A stretch of 64,000 nt of DNA from Candidatus Tepidiaquacella proteinivora. Its GTDB lineage: Bacteria; Bacteroidota; Ignavibacteria; Tepidaquicellales; Tepidaquicellaceae. The notes below the pieces were generated by a model. That model did not search any database, had not been told where the DNA came from, and saw only the letters and a program-made list of their open reading frames with translations. The translations under genes were made by a program, and so were the position numbers. Positions 1 through 9,536 of the stretch are shown one piece after another. Within the stretch, counting starts at the first letter, position 1; every line of letters starts with the position of its first letter. The stretch spans positions 2,055,501 through 2,119,500 of the forward strand of contig CP054675.1 in the NCBI GenBank assembly GCA_013348845.1, in the 5' to 3' direction.

Positions 1-1
1 T

Positions 2-286
2 AGCATAATAAGTTTCCTTAGATTTTCTGAAGATAAAAAAGAAATTTTACTGTTTACTTTTAATTTTACACCGGTGCCAAGATACAACTATCAATTTGGC
101 ATTCCGTTTAAAGGATTTTATAGAGAAATATTAAACAGTGATGCTGTTGAGTATGGTGGTAGTGGAATTGGAAATATGGGAGGAATTCATTCTGTATCTA
201 AACCAAGATTTCTTTGTAGTGAATCAATTTTTGTTACTCTGCCACCTCTTGCTGTAAATATATTTAGATTTGAACCAGATATATAA
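2..286 (+). CDS. glgB: 1,4-alpha-glucan branching enzyme, C-terminal end (partial)
   Basis: Only the last 94 residues are in the window; the frame is open from base 2, so the start lies to the left. The visible part is the C-terminal beta domain of GH13 glycogen branching enzymes, with the conserved stretches NFTPVPR, EILNSDA, YGGSGIGN and the closing LPPLA. The enzyme cuts alpha-1,4 glucan chains and re-attaches them as alpha-1,6 branches during glycogen synthesis. A GTG codon at 74 could be mistaken for a start, but the homologous sequence continues upstream of it. Fifteen bases separate it from the GH57 gene, so the three glucan genes probably form one operon. Confidence 0.9.
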   Translation, partial: SIISFLRFSEDKKEILLFTFNFTPVPRYNYQFGIPFKGFYREILNSDAVEYGGSGIGNMGGIHSVSKPRFLCSESIFVTLPPLAVNIFRFEPDI

Positions 287-301
287 TAATTTTTAAAATA
301 T

Positions 302-1816
302 ATGGCTAAAATTTATTTTTGTTTGCATGGTCATTTTTATCAACCGCCAAGAGAAAATCCATGGACGAATCAAATTGAAAGAGAAGAATCTGCTTCTCCA
401 TTTCCCAATTGGAATGAAAGAATTTATCAGGAATGTTATAAACCTAATACTGAAGCCGTAATTATAAATGAAAAAGGGGAAGTAGTCAGAACTATAAACA
501 ATTTTGAATATATAAGCTTTAATTTTGGTCCAACATTATTTGAATGGATTAGAAAAGAACATCCGGAAACTTTTGAAAAAATTTTAAATGCGGATAAAAT
601 AAGTTGTGAAAAATTTAATGGTAAAGGAAATGCTATTGCTCAGGTATATAACCATATAATTATGCCTTTGGCAACCGATAGGGATAAATTAACCCAAATC
701 AGATGGGGAAAAGAATATTTTAAATATTTTTTTAAAAGAGATTCCGAGGGTATATGGTTGTCAGAAACCGCAGTTAACTATAGTACAATTGATATTTTAA
801 TTAAGGAGAACATAAAATTTATAATACTTGACCCTTTACAGGCACTACGATACAGAAAAGCCGGTGATTCTCAATGGATTGATGTTTCAGACGGCAGTAT
901 AAATACAAAAGTGTGTTACAGATATTATTCGAAAAGTTTTCCGGAGAAATATATTAGTATCTTTTTTTATGATAGTAATATTTCTAAAAACATTTCCTTT
1001 GGTGATTTAGCTTATAGTTCGGAAAGAATTCTTGGAGCAATAAAATCCGCTTCAGATCAAATTGCAGATGAAATACAACTTATAAATGTTTCTGTTGATG
1101 GGGAAACCTTTGGCCATCATAAAAAATTTACAGAAAGAGCACTTGCATATTTATTAACGGAATTATTATCTCAAAATGATATAAATATTATAAATTACAG
1201 TAAATATCTTGAATTATATCCTCCTGTTTATGAGGTTGAATTAAAAGCTGGAACAAATGATGAAGGAACTTCATGGAGTTGTGCACATGGGGTTGAGAGG
1301 TGGAAAAATGATTGTGGTTGTGTTACCGGAGGTATGCCGGGCTGGAATCAAAAATGGCGTTCTCCACTTAGAGATGCATTAAATTCATTAAGAGATAAAT
1401 TAACAGTTATATTTGAATTAGAGGGAAGGAAGTTTCTAAAAAATGTTTGGAATGCAAGGGATGATTATATCAAACTTATGATTGATAATTCGAAAGAAAA
1501 TATTGAAAGTTTTTTTGCTATTCATGGATTGAGAAAATTAGATGAAAGCGAAATTCAGAAATGTTCGCAACTATTGGAAATGGAGAAATATTCACAATTT
1601 ATGTTTACAAGTTGTGGTTGGTTTTTTGCTGATATCGGAGGACTTGAAGCAAGAAAAATTCTTGAGTATTCAAAACGTGCATTAGAATTTGCAGAAAATA
1701 TTTCAGATATTGATTTGCACTCTGAATTTCTGGAAAAGCTTGAAATGGCTAAAAGTAATTTAGAAGAATTCAGGAATGCAAAAGAAATTTTCTTAAATTT
1801 AAAACGGGAAAGATGA
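302..1816 (+). CDS. Glycoside hydrolase family 57 protein with short DUF3536 region
   Basis: 504 residues. The GH57 catalytic domain opens with HGHFYQPPRENPW (from residue 9) and carries DGETFGHH at 266-273, the region of the family's catalytic glutamate (E268 by position). A DUF3536 signature follows at about 324-355 (WSCAHG, CGC, a WNQKWRSPL stretch) and an FTSCGWFF motif lies near 440. From memory, GH57-DUF3536 proteins usually run to about 800 residues, so this one seems to lack the final part. Family members act on alpha-glucans; the exact reaction is not known to me. It overlaps the next gene by 4 bases (ATGA) and follows glgB, which supports a role in glycogen turnover. No Shine-Dalgarno site is visible. 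Confidence 0.85.
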   Translation: MAKIYFCLHGHFYQPPRENPWTNQIEREESASPFPNWNERIYQECYKPNTEAVIINEKGEVVRTINNFEYISFNFGPTLFEWIRKEHPETFEKILNADKISCEKFNGKGNAIAQVYNHIIMPLATDRDKLTQIRWGKEYFKYFFKRDSEGIWLSETAVNYSTIDILIKENIKFIILDPLQALRYRKAGDSQWIDVSDGSINTKVCYRYYSKSFPEKYISIFFYDSNISKNISFGDLAYSSERILGAIKSASDQIADEIQLINVSVDGETFGHHKKFTERALAYLLTELLSQNDINIINYSKYLELYPPVYEVELKAGTNDEGTSWSCAHGVERWKNDCGCVTGGMPGWNQKWRSPLRDALNSLRDKLTVIFELEGRKFLKNVWNARDDYIKLMIDNSKENIESFFAIHGLRKLDESEIQKCSQLLEMEKYSQFMFTSCGWFFADIGGLEARKILEYSKRALEFAENISDIDLHSEFLEKLEMAKSNLEEFRNAKEIFLNLKRER

Positions 1817-3642
1817 AAAACTATTACGAATATTTTAAAAATACTCATACTTTTAATAAATGGGAACAAATTGGTTTTAAAAGAAGAGCGGGAGTAATAA
1901 TACCATTGTTTTCAATTTATTCAGATAAGAGTATAGGCATTGGAGACTTTTATGATTTAAGGTTTATTATTCAATGGTGTAAACAGTGTGGCTTGTCATT
2001 AATACAATTATTACCTTTAAATGACTGTGGAGATGATTTTTCCCCCTATAATTGCATTAGTTCATTTGCATTAGACCCAATGTATTTATGTTTAAAAGAA
2101 CTTAAAGAAGTTAATATAAGCAGATATAATAAAAAATTGAAAGAGCTGAAGAAAAGATATAAAGCTGGTCTTTCTCTTGTAGATTATGGTATTAAAGAGG
2201 CAAAGATTGAATTATTGTTTGAGTTGTTCAATAACTCTTATGTGGGAGGTATAAATAAATTCGAAAAATTCAAGCTGGAAAACCAATTTTGGCTTGAGGA
2301 TTATGCGGTTTATTCTACTATTAGTGAAATAACAAAAACTAAAAACTGGTCTGAATGGGAAAATGATTTAAGAGATAGAAAACCGGAAGCAATACTTAAC
2401 ATAATAAACGATTATCAGGAGAAAGTAGAATTTTATAAATGGGTTCAATGGCAACTATTTGAACAATTAAGAAGTCTTAAGAAATTTGCAAATGATAATG
2501 GGATTTTATTAGTCGGGGATATGCCTTTTCTTATCAGTCGTAATAGTTCTGATGTTTGGAGTAATAGAAATTATTTTAATCTTGAGTATTCAGTTGGAGC
2601 GCCACCGGATATGTATTTTGCACTAGGACAAAGATGGGGAATGCCCCCTTATAACTGGAAAGAGATAGAAGCAAATTCATACATTTACATAAAAGAAAAG
2701 TTGAAATATGCAGAAAATTTTTATAACTTATATCGCATAGACCATTTTATAGGGATTTTCAGATTATGGATAATTCATAATTCTATTCCTGAAGAAAAAT
2801 GTGGATTGGATGGTAAATTTTTTCCAGAAGATGAAAATACCTGGAAAGATAATGGTAAAAAGATTCTTGAAGTATTTATTAATTCAACTTCTATGTTACC
2901 AATTGCTGAAGATTTAGGAAGTGTTCCCTTTTGCTCTAATGAAGTGCTAAAGGAATTCGGAGTGCCTGGAATGGAAATTCAAAGATGGAGTAAAGAACGA
3001 AATATAACTTATGATTTTCTAAAGCCAGAAGAAATCCGCCTTAATTCGGTTTCTTCCCTTTCAACTCATGACTCCAGTTCTTTTATAATCTGGTGGTTGG
3101 AGGAAGCAGGTACTGTTGATGCTGAGTTATTCAGAAGATTATGTGCATATAGAAACATAACAGGTGATGAATATCAAAAAACAGTAGAAAAATTGTTTGA
3201 TGCTGAACATATAAATGAGAATAGATTATTATGGAAATCCGATATTAATAACATAGATTTGTTATGTAAAATTTTAAATAAAGAACCTTTTGAAATTCAG
3301 GATATTATTATGCAATATCTTGATACGTATAATGAACGGGAAAAATTCAGAAACTATATAAATGAAAGCAGTACAGAACTTAATGCTAATTTTTTAAAGA
3401 AAGCACTGATTAAGTCGATGGAAGCAAATTCAATTTTCTCTATACATCTATTAAATGAGTGGTTATCTTTACACAAAGACTATTTAGAATATTTCAAAAA
3501 TAAAAGATTCAGAATTAATTATCCCTCAATACAAAATGAAACAAATTGGCTGGTTACTGTTCCGATAAGTGTTAATCTTTTACCTTATTTAGCAATTAAT
3601 AAAGAAATAAAAGAAATTCTAACATTAACAGAAAGATTATAA
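1813..3642 (+). CDS. malQ: 4-alpha-glucanotransferase (GH77 amylomaltase)
   Basis: 609 residues. It transfers alpha-1,4-glucan segments between chains (disproportionation) in glycogen and maltodextrin metabolism in the cytoplasm. GH77 landmarks occur in order: FSPYNCISSFALDP near residue 80, GDMPFLISRNSSDVW near 235-250, YRIDH with the likely nucleophile D310, AEDLG with the likely acid/base E366, and STHDSSSF near 420, where the third catalytic aspartate is expected. It is longer than the compact amylomaltases of about 500 residues. The ATG overlaps the stop of the GH57 gene, so translation is probably coupled. It ends 2 bases before a convergent DUF2851 gene. Confidence 0.92.
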   Translation: MKNYYEYFKNTHTFNKWEQIGFKRRAGVIIPLFSIYSDKSIGIGDFYDLRFIIQWCKQCGLSLIQLLPLNDCGDDFSPYNCISSFALDPMYLCLKELKEVNISRYNKKLKELKKRYKAGLSLVDYGIKEAKIELLFELFNNSYVGGINKFEKFKLENQFWLEDYAVYSTISEITKTKNWSEWENDLRDRKPEAILNIINDYQEKVEFYKWVQWQLFEQLRSLKKFANDNGILLVGDMPFLISRNSSDVWSNRNYFNLEYSVGAPPDMYFALGQRWGMPPYNWKEIEANSYIYIKEKLKYAENFYNLYRIDHFIGIFRLWIIHNSIPEEKCGLDGKFFPEDENTWKDNGKKILEVFINSTSMLPIAEDLGSVPFCSNEVLKEFGVPGMEIQRWSKERNITYDFLKPEEIRLNSVSSLSTHDSSSFIIWWLEEAGTVDAELFRRLCAYRNITGDEYQKTVEKLFDAEHINENRLLWKSDINNIDLLCKILNKEPFEIQDIIMQYLDTYNEREKFRNYINESSTELNANFLKKALIKSMEANSIFSIHLLNEWLSLHKDYLEYFKNKRFRINYPSIQNETNWLVTVPISVNLLPYLAINKEIKEILTLTERL

Positions 3643-3664
3643 CTTAATATAATATTATATTAAG
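3643..3664. terminator. 22-base perfect AT palindrome between convergent genes
   Basis: The bases from 3643 to 3664 form a perfect inverted repeat (CTTAATATAAT and its complement) with no loop bases. It sits exactly where malQ and the DUF2851 gene converge and overlaps the last codons of the latter. It may act as a weak two-way terminator, but it has only two G/C pairs and no clear U tract, so chance in AT-rich DNA is possible. Confidence 0.25.
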
Positions 3665-5041
3665 ATATTCCATTTGTTTTTCCTTAACGAATACATTTTT
3701 CCCTATATTACAGAAATCACACTTCCCTTTAATACAGTAAAAGTTGTGAAGATGAATAGCCCCTTGACTTTCAATTGCTTTTTTGATTTGAATATTAAGT
3801 TGTTTTTCCATTGCTTTTGTAATTTCATTCTTTGAGTAATCTTTCAATAGAGAAAAGAAATTTAATATTTGAGTACAAAGTTTTTCATTAGATTGATATA
3901 AAGCATACTGAAAGATAAAAGGAAGTACTACATTTACTATAATTTCATAAATTCTTTGTTCACCTATTGGTTGTATACTTATTTTAGAAGGTTTTCCAAA
4001 ATTATAGTTTTTATTCCAGTAACTGTTAATTTTTATATTGTAAAAGATTGTAAATAAATTTTTATATATATTTTCCTGTTCATTAAATGAATTAAGAATT
4101 TCATTAAATAAAGAATTATTCAATAAAGAAAAAAGAAATCCTGAAGCATAAGCGATTCTTTTAGTGGGAAAATTTTGAGGACGCAAACGGAAGAAATTCC
4201 ATTCTGAATTGTCCATTACTCCTTTAGAAAAATTCTTCATTTCATTTTCCCATAATGATTTTATCTTTACTGTATAATTATCATTAGCAGTATTGCTTAA
4301 TTGAAAACCTGCTGCACCAAATAATAAAGCATCGATTTGATATAACGAGAAATTTTTTCCGTAAATTTTCTCAAAGAAAATGAGTTTACTTAATTTTAAA
4401 AACTGATTTTTATTTTTTGAAAACCCTAATGCTTCGAAGACATATTCAGAAAAAGTTTGCAACCAAATAATATTTTCTTCAATTTTGTTATTCTTTAAAT
4501 TTTCTATTCTATCACTAATCCTTTTAGAACGATAGTGAAATCTCTTTAGTCCCATATTTTCAAGGTATGTAATCTTTTTAGCTATTTCTATTTCTTGATT
4601 TAATTCAAAACATGGTATCCTGAACTTGCTTGAAGGGGATTCTATTATTTCACGCCATATTAAGTGTATCGATTTTGTTAAAAATTTTGAAAGTATAACT
4701 GTAGGTATTTTCTCAGAATGTTTATATTCAGGAATAGCTTCTTCGGAACTATCATTTTGCCACATAACTACCTGTAAAATTACTTTGTTGTATTTCCCTT
4801 TATTTTTGTGATTGTGCAAAGACCAATCTTTAAGAGTTTTATGTATTTCAACATCACCTGTATGCACATAACCATCAATTCTGATTGTCGCTTTTGAATA
4901 GTCGGGTCCTTCATCTTTATTTCTAATTCCCGGTGAGATTACTGTAATTTTTTTTCCGTCAATGGTTTCGAGATTTGAATAATAAGACTTGTTTTCCCAA
5001 ATGCGGGAAATAAAATTTTCATTCAAGTTTAATTTTATCAT
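3644..5041 (-). CDS. DUF2851 family protein
   Basis: 465 residues, no signal peptide or membrane segment. The DUF2851 hallmarks are clear: GDVEIH at 62-67, DW at 72-73, HNH at 76-78 and NKVILQVV at 85-92 near the N terminus. A C-terminal cysteine cluster C435-x4-C440-x2-C443 is followed by NIGK and could bind a metal or sit near a nucleic acid. The family is widespread in Bacteroidota and relatives. Its function is not established to my knowledge; the GDVEIH block has been noted as nuclease-like only by appearance, so I assign no activity. It is convergent with malQ and divergent from the lipoprotein gene at 5103. Confidence 0.85.
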   Translation of the reverse strand: MIKLNLNENFISRIWENKSYYSNLETIDGKKITVISPGIRNKDEGPDYSKATIRIDGYVHTGDVEIHKTLKDWSLHNHKNKGKYNKVILQVVMWQNDSSEEAIPEYKHSEKIPTVILSKFLTKSIHLIWREIIESPSSKFRIPCFELNQEIEIAKKITYLENMGLKRFHYRSKRISDRIENLKNNKIEENIIWLQTFSEYVFEALGFSKNKNQFLKLSKLIFFEKIYGKNFSLYQIDALLFGAAGFQLSNTANDNYTVKIKSLWENEMKNFSKGVMDNSEWNFFRLRPQNFPTKRIAYASGFLFSLLNNSLFNEILNSFNEQENIYKNLFTIFYNIKINSYWNKNYNFGKPSKISIQPIGEQRIYEIIVNVVLPFIFQYALYQSNEKLCTQILNFFSLLKDYSKNEITKAMEKQLNIQIKKAIESQGAIHLHNFYCIKGKCDFCNIGKNVFVKEKQMEYLNIILY

Positions 5042-5102
5042 TAATTTTTATTTGATTTTTCTATAAATTAATATAAATTAAAATTTAATTTAAGATAAAA
5101 TT

Positions 5103-5744
5103 ATGAGATATCTAAAACTTATTATTTTATTTTTACCCGTAATGTTTTATCTAAGTTGTGGTGATAAAAGTGGTCAAGAACCTGAAGATTTATTAATGTC
5201 AGCAAAAAAAATGCTCGATAGCGCCCAGGTCCTCAACAGTAATGAATTGAAACTGGAAGCAGTTGAACTTTATAATAATTTTATTAAAAAATATCCAGAT
5301 TCAGCAAAGGTTATTGATGCATACTATGAAATTGCTCGGATATATTCAGATATCAATGATTACAAAGAAGTTATTAAGGTATATGAAAAAATAGCAGATA
5401 AATACCCCAATACTAAACATGAACGGAATGCTTTATTTATGATTGGTTTCACTTATGATTCTAACCTAAGGGATACAGTTAATGCTATAACAGCATATAA
5501 AAAGTTTTTAGAAAAATATCCAACTGACACTGAGGGAGATAGACTATCAGAATCTGCAAGTTTAATGTTGAAGAGTTTAGAAGGGAAAATTAATATTGAT
5601 GAGTACCTTAAAGAAAGTGAAACACAAAAAACTGCCGGTAGTAGCGAAGAAAAAAATAAAGATAAATCAAAAGACACAACTGATAAGAAGAAAAATAAAG
5701 ATGATAAAGAAAAGAAGAAAACCCCACCTCCGGTAAATCAATAA
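5103..5744 (+). CDS. TPR-containing outer-membrane lipoprotein
   Basis: 213 residues. A short signal peptide ends in lipobox YLSC with C19 as the lipidation site. Residues about 45-145 form tetratricopeptide-like helices with the recurring pattern of a tyrosine-rich helix followed by KYPD/KYPN/KYPT, as in BamD/YbgF-type proteins. The last 50 residues are a low-complexity lysine- and glutamate-rich tail ending in prolines. The protein is much shorter than BamD, so I do not assign it to the outer-membrane assembly machinery. The DUF58 gene starts 4 bases after its stop, so the two are probably co-transcribed. Confidence 0.75.
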   Translation: MRYLKLIILFLPVMFYLSCGDKSGQEPEDLLMSAKKMLDSAQVLNSNELKLEAVELYNNFIKKYPDSAKVIDAYYEIARIYSDINDYKEVIKVYEKIADKYPNTKHERNALFMIGFTYDSNLRDTVNAITAYKKFLEKYPTDTEGDRLSESASLMLKSLEGKINIDEYLKESETQKTAGSSEEKNKDKSKDTTDKKKNKDDKEKKKTPPPVNQ

Positions 5745-5748
5745 AATA

Positions 5749-6714
5749 ATGGAATCATCTGATTTTAGAAGATTTTTAATTCCTTCGGTAGTCGCAAGAT
5801 TAGCGAATATTGAATTAAAGGCGAAGTTTGTTGTACAGGGATTTATTGCTGGTTTACACAAATCTCCATATCATGGATTTAGTGTAGAATTCACAGAGCA
5901 CAGGCAGTACACCCCGGGTGATGATTTAAGATACCTTGATTGGAAATTATTAGCACGAACTGATAGATACTATATTAAACAATATGAAGAAGAAACAAAC
6001 CTAAAGGCATATATCTTACTTGATATAAGTCGTTCAATGAGCTTTCACTCTGAAAATTATTTTTCCCGTAGAAAAAAGAAATTTTTCAAAGAGGGGAGCT
6101 CTGAAATTTCTCCTTCCAGTAATATTTCTAAACTTGAATATGCTTCATATTTGGCTGCTTCGCTTGCTTATCTTATGATGTTGCAAAGGGATGCTGTTTC
6201 ACTTATAACTTATGATGAAAAAATTAATACTTATATTCCTCCTCACTCAACAAAAATAAATTTAAGATTAATTCTGAAAGAATTGCAGAAAATAAAACCT
6301 AATTCAAAAACAAGTACATCTCATTGTCTTAATTCAATAGTTGAAAAAATAAAAAAGCGTGGTTTAGTTATTATAATCAGTGATTTTTTTGATAATCAGG
6401 AAGAAGTAATTAGTTCTTTTAAACATTTCCGATACAATAAAAACGAAGTTATTGTATTTCAAATAATGGATCCGGCTGAGAGAAAATTTCTTTACGATGA
6501 TATTGCATATTTCAAAGATATGGAAACAGGGGAAGAAATATATATTCAATCATCTAAGATTAAAGAATCATATAATAAAGCCGTTGATAATTTTGTAAAA
6601 GAGTATAAGAATCAATGTGTTAGGAATAATATCGATTATGAATTATTAACAACATCTACCCCATTTGATGTTAGTCTTTTAAGATACTTGAATAAAAGAA
6701 TGCGATTACATTAA
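5749..6714 (+). CDS. DUF58 domain protein with von Willebrand A-like fold
   Basis: 321 residues, soluble. The DUF58 signature RQYTPGDDLRYLDW lies at 52-65, followed by a vWA-like domain starting at D92-x-S94-x-S96, a MIDAS-type metal site. DUF58 proteins commonly occur with MoxR-type AAA ATPases and are thought to help chaperone-like assembly at the envelope; no MoxR gene is visible here, so the partner must be elsewhere. It lies 4 bases after the TPR lipoprotein gene. Its stop overlaps the stop of the convergent GWxTD gene. Confidence 0.85.
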   Translation: MESSDFRRFLIPSVVARLANIELKAKFVVQGFIAGLHKSPYHGFSVEFTEHRQYTPGDDLRYLDWKLLARTDRYYIKQYEEETNLKAYILLDISRSMSFHSENYFSRRKKKFFKEGSSEISPSSNISKLEYASYLAASLAYLMMLQRDAVSLITYDEKINTYIPPHSTKINLRLILKELQKIKPNSKTSTSHCLNSIVEKIKKRGLVIIISDFFDNQEEVISSFKHFRYNKNEVIVFQIMDPAERKFLYDDIAYFKDMETGEEIYIQSSKIKESYNKAVDNFVKEYKNQCVRNNIDYELLTTSTPFDVSLLRYLNKRMRLH

Positions 6715-8000
6715 CGCATCTTGAATCGCTTATCCCAAATTGGTGTAATTAAACGATAATCTCCAAACCCTGTATAGTCAACAAAAATAAATTGTTTATT
6801 GATATCATAATATTCCCATATTTCATAGGGTCTTGAATAATCATCAAACGGGTGCCGCTCAATATTAGAAGGGTTTCCGTAAATTATATAAACCATACCC
6901 ATATCAGTTCTATATCCCTCAACAGAGTAATTAGAAAATTTTTCATTTGCAATTTTCACCCGGTTATAATACTCATTCATAACTTCATTTTTGGCAGTTT
7001 TTAGAGTTGGGTCTTTCGATTTCCAGAACTCAAGAAATCTTCTCTCTTTTTCTGCCTGTGATGGAGCATTTTTTATATACGATAATTCATCATTAGTTGC
7101 TATATAAATCATTTCGCTAATTGCTTTATCAAGATTTTCTATTGTCATAGGAAGTTCTGTCCACCTGTACGAGAAATCTTTTTCACTTGAAAGGTTTGAA
7201 TAAACATTACTGAATAATTGAAGTTTATAGTTTCCGATTGTATAATCATACGGATTGAGTTTATCTATTTTCTGGTTTATTCCCGGTGTAATAATGTAGC
7301 TAAAACTACCTGTTTTTACAGAAAAGTCTTTCTCATTAACTATTTTATAGTTTATTGAAATAGGAAAGGTATTATTTGAATTATTATAAATTTCAAAAAA
7401 GATATATATATCCTTTAAATCACCAACATTGTTTGTAACAAGTGGGTATATAATTTTTCTGCCCATTGAATCAGTGACAAAATCAGAAAGAAGCATTATT
7501 GAACTTATTGATAATTCAGTAGCATTAAAATCAGGAACATTAATATCTTTTTCAATTTTATATTCTTTGTAATTATTTTTATCTTTTAATGTTGTTGATA
7601 GTTTATAATTCCCGGGAATTAAATAAAATGTTTTAATTCTGTATTCTGATTCATCCTCTATTGATTTTTGCTCTTCCGGAGTTCTCGAAATTGTTTCCGG
7701 CACTATGTTGTTTATTACTAATTCATTTTCAGAATTAATAATAGATACAAGAAATTCAAAATTAGCATCGAATTTCTGCGTGTTTTGATTTTTCTTAAAC
7801 TGTAAAGTTGTTAAAGGGATTTCTACATATATATCAATTCGAGCCTTTGCACTATCTTTTGCATAAAATACTAAAGGATCTATAAAATAAGACTGCTCTT
7901 GATATAAACCTGATTGGCTATCATTATATTGAGAAAGTAAAAGATTGTTCAGTATGAATAATATTATAAATGTTAAAATACTTTTTCTTTTTTTATCCAT
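6711..8000 (-). CDS. GWxTD domain-containing secreted protein
   Basis: 429 residues. An N-terminal hydrophobic segment (about residues 7-24) looks like a signal peptide. The C-terminal third carries the GWxTD domain: the eponymous motif appears as GYRTD, followed by MGMVYIIYGNP, then PYEIWEYY and FVDYTGFGDYRL. An upstream helix with FWKSKDPT is typical of the same domain. The middle part looks like beta-sandwich sequence. The family is found in Bacteroidota, Acidobacteriota and relatives and its function is unknown. It lies 55 bases downstream of rimO on the same strand and may share its transcript. Confidence 0.8.
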   Translation of the reverse strand: MDKKRKSILTFIILFILNNLLLSQYNDSQSGLYQEQSYFIDPLVFYAKDSAKARIDIYVEIPLTTLQFKKNQNTQKFDANFEFLVSIINSENELVINNIVPETISRTPEEQKSIEDESEYRIKTFYLIPGNYKLSTTLKDKNNYKEYKIEKDINVPDFNATELSISSIMLLSDFVTDSMGRKIIYPLVTNNVGDLKDIYIFFEIYNNSNNTFPISINYKIVNEKDFSVKTGSFSYIITPGINQKIDKLNPYDYTIGNYKLQLFSNVYSNLSSEKDFSYRWTELPMTIENLDKAISEMIYIATNDELSYIKNAPSQAEKERRFLEFWKSKDPTLKTAKNEVMNEYYNRVKIANEKFSNYSVEGYRTDMGMVYIIYGNPSNIERHPFDDYSRPYEIWEYYDINKQFIFVDYTGFGDYRLITPIWDKRFKMR

Positions 8001-8055
8001 TGTGGTATTATTATTTCATTAATAAAATAAATTTTATTTAAAATTAACAATTCAA

Positions 8056-9360
8056 TTAGATTTCTCCAAATAAATCATATTCCTGAGCATCATTAATTAA
8101 AACTTTATAAAATTCGCCGGGGTTTAATTTATGAACACTTGATATGTATACTTCTTGATCAATTTCCGGAGCATCCATATATGTTCTTCCTATATATAAA
8201 TCAGATTCTTTTCTATCTACTAAAACTTCCACTTGTTTACCTATTAGTTTTTTATTATTAGCTAAAGATATATCTTTTTGTATTGAATAGATAATCTCTT
8301 GCCTTAATAGTTTTTCTTTTTGTGGAATGGAATCTTTAAGCTTGTATGCTTCTGTGTTTTCTTCATGAGAATAACAAAATACTCCCAATCTTTCAAATTT
8401 AAACTCCTTAACAAATTCGCATAATTCATTAAATTCTTTTTCAGTTTCAAGGGGATACCCTACTATAATTGTGGTTCTTAAGTATAAATTGGGAATTTTG
8501 TTTCTAAGTATTTCCAATAATTTGATTGTATTTTTCCTGGTTATTCCTCTTCTCATAGACTTTAAAATTTTATCGGAAATATGCTGAATTGGAATATCTA
8601 TGTAATTACATATATTGGTATTATTTCTGATTACATCTATCACATCACGGGGAAAATGGGCTGGATATGTATACATTAAACGTATCCATTCAATACCATT
8701 TACTTTTGAAAGGGAATCCAATACTAAAGATAATTTTCTCTTTCCGTATATGTCTTTACCCCAGTATGTAGTATCCTGTGCTATCAAGATTAATTCCTTT
8801 ACCCCTCTGTCTGCAAGTAATTTAGCTTCATAAATTATTTTCTTTAGAGGTTTTGAATGATAATTTCCTTTTATCAATGGAATTGAACAAAAAGAACATG
8901 GATTATTACAACCGTCAGATATTTTTAAGTATGCAAAATGATTTGAGGGGGAAGGTTTCCTTTCTCCTATTAAATTTTTTTTATACTCTAAGTTTAGTGA
9001 TTTTATAATATCTCTTAAATTTTTTTCTTTACTTGTCACACCAAAATATTTATCAACTTCCGGAATCTCCTTCTTTAATTCCAACATATATCTTTCTGAC
9101 AAACATCCTGCCACAAATATTTTTTTTATCTTTCCTTTTTTCTTATATTCAACAGCATTAAGAATTTGCTCTATTGATTCCTTTTTTGCGTCCTCTATAA
9201 ACCCACAGGTGTTAATTATTACGATGTCTGTATTGTCCTGATAATTATTTATTATTTTAATTTTTTCATTTTCAATTAATGTCATCAATTGTTCAGAATC
9301 AACAACATTTTTGGGGCATCCTAAAGTAATAATCGATATTGTTTCCTTCTTAACTCTCAT
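8056..9360 (-). CDS. rimO: Ribosomal protein S12 methylthiotransferase RimO
   Basis: 434 residues. It adds a methylthio group to the conserved aspartate of ribosomal protein S12, using two iron-sulfur clusters and S-adenosylmethionine. The N-terminal methylthiotransferase domain begins with TLGCPKNVVDSE, with cluster ligands C15, C52 and C86. The radical SAM motif C151-x3-C155-x2-C158 follows. The C-terminal TRAM domain contains YMDAPEIDQEVYI, which marks RimO rather than MiaB. Length is normal for the family. The 176 bases upstream separate it from the divergent sigma factor gene. Confidence 0.95.
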   Translation of the reverse strand: MRVKKETISIITLGCPKNVVDSEQLMTLIENEKIKIINNYQDNTDIVIINTCGFIEDAKKESIEQILNAVEYKKKGKIKKIFVAGCLSERYMLELKKEIPEVDKYFGVTSKEKNLRDIIKSLNLEYKKNLIGERKPSPSNHFAYLKISDGCNNPCSFCSIPLIKGNYHSKPLKKIIYEAKLLADRGVKELILIAQDTTYWGKDIYGKRKLSLVLDSLSKVNGIEWIRLMYTYPAHFPRDVIDVIRNNTNICNYIDIPIQHISDKILKSMRRGITRKNTIKLLEILRNKIPNLYLRTTIIVGYPLETEKEFNELCEFVKEFKFERLGVFCYSHEENTEAYKLKDSIPQKEKLLRQEIIYSIQKDISLANNKKLIGKQVEVLVDRKESDLYIGRTYMDAPEIDQEVYISSVHKLNPGEFYKVLINDAQEYDLFGEI

Positions 9361-9491
9361 AGATACAATTTAGTTAATATAAAGGAAAATTTAAAGTTTA
9401 GTTAATAAGAAATTTATCCTTTAGAATTGTCATATATTTTTTTAATTTACATAATATTATAATTATTCAAAATCTTAAATTTTATTAAAGT

Positions 9492-9500
9492 TGTGGATAA
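9492..9500 (-). other. Single DnaA-box-like site
   Basis: TGTGGATAA, the complement of the consensus DnaA box TTATCCACA, lies in the rimO/sigma intergenic region just upstream of the putative sigma promoter. It is a lone site with no cluster, so it is not an origin. By my rough estimate about one such 9-mer is expected by chance in 64 kb at this base composition. Confidence 0.25.
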
Positions 9501-9531
9501 TTAACAATTTAACAATCAGTATATATATTTG
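9501..9531 (+). promoter_or_regulatory. Putative promoter of the sigma factor/mutS operon
   Basis: A -35-like TTAACA at 9501-9506 is followed after 17 bases by TATATTTG (9524-9531), which matches the Bacteroidetes -7 box TAnnTTTG exactly. The box ends only 5 bases before the ATG at 9537, so the transcript would start at or next to the start codon. The -33 element is imperfect. Confidence 0.4.
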
Positions 9532-9536
9532 TAATA

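Noticed and set aside
74-286. A separate 70-residue protein starting at the GTG at 74
   Set aside because: The branching-enzyme sequence (SFLRF, then FNFTPV) continues upstream in the same frame to the window edge, so the GTG is internal.
1555-1869. Long minus-strand frame inside the GH57 gene
   Set aside because: It is antisense to a strongly supported gene, has low-complexity composition and no recognisable family; the same holds for the other antisense frames in the window.
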